Of a DNA stretch of 64,000 nucleotides, positions 57,038-64,000 are shown one piece after another (positions within the stretch are counted from its first letter, which is position 1; each line of letters opens with the position of its first letter). Location of the stretch: contig JACRDO010000095.1 in assembly GCA_016212885.1 (NCBI GenBank), positions 31,284-95,283 on the forward strand, in the 5' to 3' direction. This stretch comes from Elusimicrobiota bacterium. Its GTDB lineage: Bacteria > Elusimicrobiota > Elusimicrobia > UBA1565. The translations under genes and the position numbers were made by a program. A model generated the notes under the pieces. It did no database searches and was not told the DNA's origin. It saw only the letters and a program-made list of their open reading frames with translations.

Positions 57038-59320
57038 GTGAAAACCTTTACCTTTTCATCGGCGTTGCTGATTCTCTCGGCCCTGGCCGCGGCGGCTCCC
57101 CCTGGCCCGCCTGACGCAGAAAATGCGGCCGCCGAGCCCGCCGCATCGCCCTCTGCGCCCAAAGCTCCCTCGCAGGCCCAGGACCAGACCCCGGCCGGGC
57201 AGCTCGCCTACGCCGCAATCGAGGAGCCTCTGGGCGCGGAGGGGATCCAGATCCTCGCGGACCGCAGCGTCCTGGTGCTCTCCGCCTCCAAGAAGACCCA
57301 TGCGATCCTGTACGCGCGCTGGCCGGCTCTCGAAGCGCTGAGCGCCAGAGCCGATGACCTCGCCGCCCTGGTCAAAGCCTACGAGAAAGCCCGCGCGGGA
57401 CAGCCGATCGATGGGGATCCGGCCGCTTTGAGGCGCGTCGAAGAGATGAAGGAGGTCGGCCCCGTGACGGCCGCTGTCCGGGCCTCCGCGGCCCTCCTGG
57501 CCGCTCACATCGAGAGCCTGGCGGCGCCTGCCGGCGCTCCGCCGTCGGACGCGGGCCAGAAGCCCCTGCCCGCCTTTGCTTGGGGACGGGAATTCTGGAA
57601 CAAGGTCCACGCAGACCTCCTTGCCGATTTCCAGCCTGTCGCCGGGCTGTTCTTCGAGGAGTTCTTCATGGCTCAGCGGAAGAACGCCCAGGCCGAAGCC
57701 CACTTCCTGTCCTTCGAGAAAGACGCGGAAAGGCTGGAGCGCGACCGCGGCGCGAGGAAGGCGTCGCGCCAGACTCTGGATTCCATCGCCTCCTACCTGG
57801 CCGAGCAGAAGCGGCTTTGGAACCTGTCCCTCACAAAGGAGCGCTTGGAGAAGCTCGAGAAGGCCTCGGACCTGCGCAAGGACTTAAAAGACCTTTCCGT
57901 GCTCGCGCCGCGGATGGCATCGGGGCCCGACCTCCTGCGCGCCCTGCGCTTCTCCTTTGATTCCAAGACCCCCGAGCCGGCTGTCCGCTTCTCCGGCGCG
58001 GACCTGCACATCCATCCGACGGCCGGCGCGGAGCCTTTCGACGTGGGCGACGAGGCCGTCGTGAGCCTCGCCTATTGGATCGACGGCGCGTCGGCCAAAG
58101 ACGCCTTCGAGATCACCGAGGCCGCTTTCCTCGATGAGGGGGAGGGGGAGCCCGGGATATCGGAGGTGAAGATCTCCTTGGCCCGGCGCGCGGCCGGAGG
58201 CCCTCACGTGGTCAAGCTCCCTCTCCCGCTCCGATCTTCGGGCCGGAAGACGCACCACTTCCTGCTTTCCACAGCCGAAGGCGCGCTCGCCCGCCGCGAG
58301 ATATCCTTCGAGGTTTCCCCGGAGCTGGACCAGACGCGTTCGGCCGCGGCACAGGCCGAGGCCGCGGCCCAAGCCTGCCGGCTGGCGGAGTCCGAGCAGG
58401 CGTTCTCCGAACTTGAGAGCAAGCTTCAATCGTCCGCGGACAAGCCCCAGTTCAAAGCGGTCCTGGCATGGCTCAAGCCCCGCGTCAAACGCGCCTCGGA
58501 GCAGGCGGCCCAGCTGAAGACGGTCATGGAGCTCCTCGACGGGGTCCGCCTGCACGCCTCCAAGGAGCAGTGCGATTTCAAGTCGGAGAAGGCCCGGCGG
58601 GCCCTAGCCCTTTTAGACGGCCTTCCCCCGGGCTGCGACCGCCTCTCCGCGAGCAGCGAGCGGCTCCGTCCCTTGCGGGCCGAAATCGAGAATCTACTGC
58701 GGCTGAGCGAGTCCCGGCGCGCGAATCAGGACGCTTTTCGGGCGGCCGCGGAAAAAGGGCGCCGTCAGGAAGCGGCCTGCCGCTACGACGAAGCCGCCGA
58801 AGCCTACTCCTGCGCGCTCGCCCTTCTCGACTCCGACAAAGAGGCGCGCTGCGGGGCGTGGGAAGACGAGTTCACCGCGATCCACCTTCAGAACCTGCCG
58901 CGCGCCCGGGCGGCCAAGGCCCTGAGCGATGAGTTCGCAGCCGTGGCGGAGAAAGCGGAACAGCTCGCTTCCGGGGACCCGAAGGATTACGCCGGGGCCC
59001 TGCAGCTCCTCAACCCTTTGATCGCCCGGATCGACAGCCTGGATTCCCGCGCCTGCTATCAATCCATGAGGTCTAAGGCCGAGAAGTTGGCGGGGTCCGC
59101 GGGGATCGGCCTCAGCCCTTCCCTGCCGGCTTCCGTGATGCGGGAATCGCTCCCGAAGGACGACGTGAACGAAGCCGTCAAGGCCGTTTCAGCCGAAAGG
59201 AACCGTCTGGAGAGATCCGAGACCGAACGCATCGAGCGGGAAAGCAAGCGCCAGGAACCCAGCATCCGCTCAATCCAAGAGGCCCTGCCGGACGAGCAGG
59301 TGCCGGGAGGCCGGCCATGA
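57038..59320 (+). CDS. Large exported protein of unknown function
   Basis: 760 residues from the GTG at 57038 preceded by GGAG at 9 nt, giving a signal peptide (SSALLILSALAAAAPP). A Pro/Ala-rich segment follows, then mostly helical, Glu/Lys/Ala-rich sequence with a beta-rich domain around residues 330-430 (DLHIHPTAGAEPFDVGDEAV) and many single Cys late in the protein (ACRLAESEQAF, AACRYDEAAEAYSCAL). No family recognised. Stop overlaps the downstream PDZ gene. Confidence 0.7.
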   Translation: MKTFTFSSALLILSALAAAAPPGPPDAENAAAEPAASPSAPKAPSQAQDQTPAGQLAYAAIEEPLGAEGIQILADRSVLVLSASKKTHAILYARWPALEALSARADDLAALVKAYEKARAGQPIDGDPAALRRVEEMKEVGPVTAAVRASAALLAAHIESLAAPAGAPPSDAGQKPLPAFAWGREFWNKVHADLLADFQPVAGLFFEEFFMAQRKNAQAEAHFLSFEKDAERLERDRGARKASRQTLDSIASYLAEQKRLWNLSLTKERLEKLEKASDLRKDLKDLSVLAPRMASGPDLLRALRFSFDSKTPEPAVRFSGADLHIHPTAGAEPFDVGDEAVVSLAYWIDGASAKDAFEITEAAFLDEGEGEPGISEVKISLARRAAGGPHVVKLPLPLRSSGRKTHHFLLSTAEGALARREISFEVSPELDQTRSAAAQAEAAAQACRLAESEQAFSELESKLQSSADKPQFKAVLAWLKPRVKRASEQAAQLKTVMELLDGVRLHASKEQCDFKSEKARRALALLDGLPPGCDRLSASSERLRPLRAEIENLLRLSESRRANQDAFRAAAEKGRRQEAACRYDEAAEAYSCALALLDSDKEARCGAWEDEFTAIHLQNLPRARAAKALSDEFAAVAEKAEQLASGDPKDYAGALQLLNPLIARIDSLDSRACYQSMRSKAEKLAGSAGIGLSPSLPASVMRESLPKDDVNEAVKAVSAERNRLERSETERIERESKRQEPSIRSIQEALPDEQVPGGRP

Positions 59321-61065
59321 GAACCTGGTCCATTTTCCTTGCATGCGCCGTTCTCGCGGGAAGCGGAGGCTTGGCCGAGGCAGCCAAGAAGAAATCCGGC
59401 AAGCCCAGCTCCGCAAAGCCCGCGAAGCTGGCCCCGGCGCCCTCTTCGGCGAGCGGAGAGCCGACATCGCCTCCGAGGGCGACCGCCCCAAAGCGGACGC
59501 CCTCCGCCAAGAAGGTTCCGAAATCGCCGGCCCCCCTCAAGAAAGAGGCTCCCAAGCCCAAGGAAGCGAAGGAGCAGATTCCTGAGATCGACATCGAGCC
59601 GGCCGTCCCCGCGGCTGAAGACCGCCGTTCCCAAGCGGAACCTCAAGAGCCCGCGGCCGAGCCTGAGCAAAGCGTCCAGCGCCGCGCGTTTAGCCTGGGC
59701 GACGCCGGCCTGCTTGCCGACGCCTCCGGCAGCGGGCTCTTCGTGCGCCAGGTTGTCCCGCAGTCCTTCGCCGATTCCTTGGGCCTGCGCCCGGGAGACA
59801 CCCTGCTCTTCCTTGATGAGAAGCCCGCCCGCTCCGCCGCCTTCATCTCCGCCTCCCCTTCGCAAAGGATGTCGGCCGTGGCCCTCAGGGGCGGCGAGGT
59901 CATCGGGCTAAAGACCTCCGCGGCGCCGCCGGAAAAGGGCTCGACGCGCAGCCCCGAGGAGCTCACCGCCTGGGAGCAGCGCCTGCGAACGGACTACATC
60001 GAGGATGCGGGGCGGCAGACCCCGGAGCTGCTCAAGTCGCTCAAGAAGCCGGCCTTCCATATCCCGGCCGGCGAGACCCTGTGGATCCGCTTCCCGAAAG
60101 GGATCCCCCGCACCGTTTCGGAGGGGGACATCATCGAGGGAGAGATCTCCACGCCGATGGCCATGGACTCGAGCCTCGATTACCTGAGCGTCCCGCAGGG
60201 CAGCCGGGTCTGGGCGCAGATCGTCGCCTCCAGCTCCAAAGACTCCACGGTCGTCGTTCGCCCGCACATCTACAAGCTGGCGCTGGGCGGCGGACATGCC
60301 TACCCCTGCTCCGCGCTCATCGCGGACGTTTCGGGGGACCAGAGCCTGCTGCGCGTGAGCCGCGGGGGGAGCATCGCGGCCGCGCCCTCCGACACGGAGC
60401 TCTACCTGACGGACCCGAACAGGAACTTCCAGATCCGGTTCCTGAAGCCCCTGACGATCCACGAGTCCGCGGACTTCTTCAAGGCCGGGGTCGGGCTCTG
60501 GTTCAAGACCGCGGACGCCGTCGGGAAGGGAAAGACATTCGAGATCACCCACGTCGTTGACAAACGCTCGGCGAGCGAGGCCGGCTTGAAGGCGGGCGAC
60601 CGCATCCTGGCCATCGAAGGCCGGTCCGTCGAGCGCTACAGCTTCCAGCAGGCCATCGGCCTCCTGTACGGCAAGCCTGGCTCCTCGGTCGATCTGCGCA
60701 TCCTCCGCTCCGGGAACTTCAAGGGCGAGAACTTCTCGCTGCGGCGCGCGATGATCTACCGGACCGGGCTCGGGCTGAGCGTGCGCAAGGAAGGCGGCTC
60801 CGTCGTCGTCAAGAAGGTGCTGCCGGATTCCCCGGCCGCCCAAGCCCGCATCCAGGAAGGGGACATCCTCCTGCTCCTGGGGGAGGCGGACGCCGCGTCG
60901 CTCGGCGAAGCCGAGCTGAGGGCCAAGCTCCGGGAGGACATGACCGGCGCGAACGCCCCGACCTTCCAGACCCCGAATCAGAAGCCGCGCAAAGTTCCGC
61001 TCTCCCGCGAGAGCTTCGCGGCGATGATCGAGCCCGACATCTTCGCGAGCGGGGAGCGGAAGTAG
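59317..61065 (+). CDS. Exported protein with three PDZ-like domains
   Basis: 582 residues: signal peptide (FLACAVLAGSGGLAEAA), a Lys/Pro/Ala-rich stretch, PDZ1 at ~130-205 (ADSLGLRPGDTLLFLDEKP), a middle beta domain, PDZ2 at ~405-480 (ASEAGLKAGDRILAIEGRSV) and PDZ3 at ~485-550 (AAQARIQEGDILLLLGEAD). No protease domain is present, so it probably binds C-termini or acts as a scaffold with the upstream large protein, to which it is coupled by ATGA. Confidence 0.78.
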   Translation: MRTWSIFLACAVLAGSGGLAEAAKKKSGKPSSAKPAKLAPAPSSASGEPTSPPRATAPKRTPSAKKVPKSPAPLKKEAPKPKEAKEQIPEIDIEPAVPAAEDRRSQAEPQEPAAEPEQSVQRRAFSLGDAGLLADASGSGLFVRQVVPQSFADSLGLRPGDTLLFLDEKPARSAAFISASPSQRMSAVALRGGEVIGLKTSAAPPEKGSTRSPEELTAWEQRLRTDYIEDAGRQTPELLKSLKKPAFHIPAGETLWIRFPKGIPRTVSEGDIIEGEISTPMAMDSSLDYLSVPQGSRVWAQIVASSSKDSTVVVRPHIYKLALGGGHAYPCSALIADVSGDQSLLRVSRGGSIAAAPSDTELYLTDPNRNFQIRFLKPLTIHESADFFKAGVGLWFKTADAVGKGKTFEITHVVDKRSASEAGLKAGDRILAIEGRSVERYSFQQAIGLLYGKPGSSVDLRILRSGNFKGENFSLRRAMIYRTGLGLSVRKEGGSVVVKKVLPDSPAAQARIQEGDILLLLGEADAASLGEAELRAKLREDMTGANAPTFQTPNQKPRKVPLSRESFAAMIEPDIFASGERK

Positions 61066-61104
61066 CGCGGGGAGCTAGGCAGCGCCAGGGGCCAGCGAGA
61101 GGAT

Positions 61105-61509
61105 CTAGCGCCCGAATCGGCTCAGGTGCTGGCGCATGATGCAGTCGTTGGCCACGACCTTGAGGCCGCCGGCCCGGGCCAGCTCCACCGCCTCGGGAGT
61201 GTCGACTCCATCCTGCAGCCAGACGCCCTTAGCCTTGATCCGCACCGCCTGCCGGACCACCTCCTGCGCGTGTTCGCGCTTGCGGAAGACGTCCACGACG
61301 TCCACCGGCTCCGGGATGTCCAGAAGGCTGGGATAGCACTTCTCGCCGAGGATCTCGCCGCAGGCCGGATTGACCGGGATGACGCGGTAGCCGACGTCTA
61401 TCAGGTAGGACGCCACCTGGTTGGACGGCCGCTCGGGCTTAGGAGAGCAGCCGACGACCGCGATCACGTACATCTTGAGCAGGTCCTCGATGTCCTGGCT
61501 GGAGCTCAA
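61105..61509 (-). CDS. CoA-binding domain protein (YccU-like)
   Basis: 134 residues with the Rossmann-type CoA-binding fold: IAVVGCSPKPERPSNQVASY, YRVIPVNPACGEILGEKCYP and VDVVDVFRKREH. Small stand-alone members are common; function unclear. It overlaps the preceding PorV-like remnant by 4 nt. Confidence 0.9.
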   Translation of the reverse strand: MSSSQDIEDLLKMYVIAVVGCSPKPERPSNQVASYLIDVGYRVIPVNPACGEILGEKCYPSLLDIPEPVDVVDVFRKREHAQEVVRQAVRIKAKGVWLQDGVDTPEAVELARAGGLKVVANDCIMRQHLSRFGR

Positions 61510-61993
61510 AATTTCACCTCCAATGATATTCTCTGGACGTTTCCCAACTCTCCGAACGGCGCGAATGAATAGTCTGCGCGATAGTTCTTGAGCTTGAGCC
61601 CGAACCCTCCGCCCAGGCCGTTGAGCGGCGAAGATCCTCCAGTCGAAATCATGGGCCCCTGCGTGGCATATCCGGCCCTCAGCGCGAATGCCGGGAATAT
61701 CGCGTATTCGGTTCCGACCCCGACGTCGGTCCGATGATCGTTGGACTCGTAACGGATGTCTATGGCCATGCTCAATGCTCCGGCCAAGCGGTACGCTCCG
61801 CCCAAGGACAGGGTCAGCGGCAGCGGGTCTCTTTGGCTGATGAACTTCATTCCCTGGCCCACGTTCAGCACGGACAGCCCCACTGAGAGCGGCTTCTTCG
61901 CGAACTGATGGATCGCGCCGAAATCCAGGGCTATCGTGGAAGCCGAATCAGACCCAATCTTGCTTTCAAGGAACTTCACGTTGGCTCCGAAGC
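61506..61993 (-). pseudogene. PorV-like gene remnant, N-terminal half lost at an insertion sequence
   Basis: Only about the last 160 codons of a PorV/PorQ-like barrel remain (KPLSVGLSVLNVGQGMKF, then GGGFGLKLKNYRADYSFAPF), about half the length of the intact relative at 2396. The frame runs upstream beyond the first ATG (TTESSFGANVKF) to the insertion sequence and stops there, so no signal peptide or start survives. Confidence 0.75.
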
Positions 61994-63791
61994 TTGATTC
62001 CGTTGTAAAAACCCCGCATCAGGGGGTCATTGCGACGAAATCAACGGCCGACCCAATACGTCCGCTCGCCTTCAGTCACGATAAACCCCCCCTTGGGAGC
62101 GCGCCCTTTCCCATGCCCGTCCCTCGCCACGCTGTGGATAGCGTGGATAACTCGCGTCTCGACGGTAGGTGCGACTCGCCGGCGCCGCACCGCGCCTTTG
62201 GCGCGGGGGCGCCTCACGCAGGCGAGGCCGCAATCTCCGGAAGCATCCCCGGTATCGTCGTCCAATGCCTCAGCGCCCGCCTCGGGTTGCACCCCGCCGC
62301 CTTCAGATAGACCACCAGCTTCACGCGCTTCTCACGCCGCACTCGCAGCTTCCCCAGCCCCTGCACCCGCTTGAGCTCCGAGTTGGTCGCCTCGCTGCCA
62401 GAGCGGATCGCGTACTCCTCTTTGAACCCCGGTTGCGCCTCCCGCCGCGTCAGCCATTCGCCCGCCTTCGTCCGTCCCTTGGGACAATCCGCCTCCGGCG
62501 CCGGATACTCCTTGCCGGGCTCCGGCTTGGCCATCGCCGGCGCCGGCGCCACCAGGTTCACCCCGCGCTTCGCCGCCTCCGCCGCATTCGTCGCGCTGCT
62601 GTAGCCCGTGTCCGCCGCCAGGCTCTTGGGCTTGTGTCCGGCCTTCGCCAGAGCGTCGATCGTCGGAACCGTCGCCTTCTGGTCACTCCCGGACGACGGG
62701 GTCAGCGCTACCTCCGTGATCATCTGCACGGGGTTTTCTTTCACGCACGTCTCCGCGACCTGCACCTCGTAGCCCTTCCCTTTGTGTCCCGAGTACGTCA
62801 CCTCCGGGTCGTGGGGCGTCTGGAGCGTGTTCCCTTTGATCTTGATCTCCTTCGGGTCCTTGGGCTCGACCGGCGCCGGAGGGTCCCCACGGTCGTCATC
62901 GTCCTCCCGCGGGCCCGGCGCGTTCTCGCGAATTTCGCACTGCTCCGCCAGAAGTCGCTCGAGCAGCTTGAACTCCTCCATCCGGCTGATCGCCCGATGC
63001 GTCTTGAACCCTTCCACCAGCCGATACAAGTCCCGCGCCACCACTCTCAGCCGACGCGGACCCTCCTCCCGCCGCGCGTCCCGATACCAGCTCTGTTCCC
63101 CGTGCCGCTTGAGCATCCCTTCCGGCAGCCGGTCATGCAGGTCCCGGTGTCCCTTGTATAAGGCGTGCAGAAATACCCGGATCGTCTCGCAGAAAAGCCC
63201 CAGCCGGTTGAGCATCGCGAAGTTCGACAGAATGTGCGTCGAGTCCAGCCGTTGCCGGTCCACTTTCAGCCCCAAGGCCGCGATCAACGCATCAGTCAGA
63301 TGGCGGAACACCAGGTATCCCTTCTCCCCTGCCAGTAGCTTGACCCGGAAGTTGTGCAGGGTCTTCTGGCAGAGGTCGGCTTCGTCCGCGTTCAAGTCGA
63401 AGGCGCACCACCATCGTGTGTCGAACCTCAGAGCATCCAGCGCCTCCTCGTCGGTCAGGTCGCTCGCCTCCTTCAAGATCAGCGTCCCCAGCACCAGCGC
63501 CACAGATCGGTTCGGTCGGCCGTTGTCTTCGTCGTAGAACTTGGCGAACTCCGGCTCCGCGCGCAGCAGGACAGGCAGGGCCTTCTTGCGGAATGGGCCT
63601 GCCCAGCTCTTCTCACACGCATCGCGCTTCCTCGGCGGCAGCAGCCCCGCCGCGCTGAACATCTCCGCTTGCGGGTCCGTGGGTCGAAACATGGCGTTCT
63701 CCGTACGCGCGCGCACGCGCGCGTATGAAAATTCTAGAAAAATCCGCAACTCGCCGTCAAACCGGGGCGAGGGTTTTTACGGGCGAGTCAA
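61994..63791 (-). mobile_element. Insertion sequence, IS1182-type
   Basis: Inverted ends: GTAAAAACCC at 62005-62014 and its complement at 63771-63780 match over 10 bp, and similarity continues outward (TTGATTC / TTGACTC), so the true ends are probably 61994 and 63791. One transposase gene inside. No target-site duplication is visible, consistent with an adjacent deletion. Bases 61994-62213 inside it are non-coding, with short GC-rich hairpins. Confidence 0.8.
62214..63692 (-). CDS. IS1182-family DDE transposase
   Basis: 492 residues from the ATG at 63692 (MFRPTDPQAEMFSAAG); an upstream ATG would add 19 atypical residues encoded by an alternating CG run. N-terminal DUF772-type domain (ALVLGTLILKEASDLTDEEA), then DSTHILSNF (first Asp), LAADTGYSSATNAAEA (second) and EEYAIRSGSEATNSELKR with the late Glu. 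Looks intact and probably active. Confidence 0.9.
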   Translation of the reverse strand: MFRPTDPQAEMFSAAGLLPPRKRDACEKSWAGPFRKKALPVLLRAEPEFAKFYDEDNGRPNRSVALVLGTLILKEASDLTDEEALDALRFDTRWWCAFDLNADEADLCQKTLHNFRVKLLAGEKGYLVFRHLTDALIAALGLKVDRQRLDSTHILSNFAMLNRLGLFCETIRVFLHALYKGHRDLHDRLPEGMLKRHGEQSWYRDARREEGPRRLRVVARDLYRLVEGFKTHRAISRMEEFKLLERLLAEQCEIRENAPGPREDDDDRGDPPAPVEPKDPKEIKIKGNTLQTPHDPEVTYSGHKGKGYEVQVAETCVKENPVQMITEVALTPSSGSDQKATVPTIDALAKAGHKPKSLAADTGYSSATNAAEAAKRGVNLVAPAPAMAKPEPGKEYPAPEADCPKGRTKAGEWLTRREAQPGFKEEYAIRSGSEATNSELKRVQGLGKLRVRREKRVKLVVYLKAAGCNPRRALRHWTTIPGMLPEIAASPA

Positions 63792-64000
63792 TGTTGAGCT
63801 TCCGTGTTGCTGGCCTTGTCCACGCTGTAGTAGCCGATAGCATGCGCGCCCTCGGCGGGGATGCTGAACGCGCCGGCGTAGACCGTGGGACTCCCCCCAT
63901 CCAACGAGTAAAAGGTCTTGTCCACTCCGGAGGTGATGCCGACGGGGCTCCGGGGATCCGCAGCCTCCAGCAGAATCCGGGCGGAGGTGGAGAGATAGAC
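63788..64000 (-). pseudogene. 3' end of a secreted repeat protein, cut by the insertion sequence; runs off the right edge
   Basis: 70 codons visible. The sequence (GVDKTFYSLDGGSPTVYAG, then AHAIGYYSVDKASNTEAQ) matches OmpL47-type beta-barrel/Ig-like repeats of large secreted proteins. It stops (TGA, 63788-63790) within or at the insertion sequence end, without the usual sorting-type C-terminus, so it is probably truncated. Confidence 0.7.

Overview
GC-rich bacterial chromosome segment, densely packed with both strands used. The gene content suggests a Gram-negative, outer-membrane lineage such as Elusimicrobiota: PorV/PorQ-like outer-membrane proteins paired with large secreted repeat proteins that carry a sorting-type C-terminus, a complete MoxR/Bat operon, PilT, and a division ftsQ-ftsA-ftsZ block. 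The phylum is an inference from gene content and style; no rRNA gene is present to settle it.

Layout. 1-5.6 kb: a secreted Fn3-type protein (cut by the left edge), a PorV-like protein, a coiled-coil protein and a DksA/TraR-type zinc-finger protein. 5.6-14.7 kb: lytic transglycosylase, nitrilase-family amidohydrolase, GT39-type glycosyltransferase, RDD protein and an MFS transporter with a very long N-terminal extension. 14.9-24.3 kb: one operon of two HEAT-repeat proteins, MoxR, DUF58, a DUF4381-like protein, BatA, a BatB-BatC fusion, BatD and BatE, mostly coupled by GTGA overlaps. 25-31.4 kb: miaB, a PilZ protein, miaA, hflX, plsY, a bifunctional-nuclease-family protein, an HU-type protein and a MerR regulator. 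31.4-36.7 kb: two tRNA-Pro, acylphosphatase, a sigma-70 factor, apt, tRNA-Arg, a nucleotidyltransferase cassette, a TPR protein and a porin-like protein. 36.7-38.5 kb: gene-poor, partly AT-rich. 38.5-52.6 kb (minus strand): lysA, a methyltransferase, a protease/beta-propeller/barrel fusion, an S1-domain protein, plsC, cmk, a YfiH-family protein, a deoxynucleoside kinase, pilT, ftsZ, ftsA, ftsQ. 52.8-57 kb: tRNA-Lys, tRNA-Glu, dapB, folK, panB, a hydrolase, panC. 57-61 kb: two large exported proteins (the second with PDZ domains). 61.1-64 kb: a CoA-binding protein, a PorV-like remnant, an IS1182-type insertion sequence and the truncated end of a secreted repeat protein.

The most unusual content is a family of short palindromic repeats at eight loci. 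The unit is about 34-36 bp: a conserved core flanked by 10-bp arms whose variable tetranucleotide is always complementary between the two arms. Units occur as tandem composites (68 or 134 bp) sharing their terminal CG or ACG. Two composites lie inside the lytic transglycosylase reading frame, another sits inside the N-terminus of the MFS protein, and others contribute or overlap stop or start codons. They resemble in behaviour, not in sequence, the protein-coding palindromic elements of Rickettsia. A 97-bp stretch is identical between two composites 14.7 kb apart in opposite orientation.

A second pattern: many first genes of transcription units have a -10-like hexamer ending only 6-9 nt before the start codon and no ribosome-binding site, which predicts leaderless mRNAs, while genes inside operons use Shine-Dalgarno sequences or stop/start overlaps.
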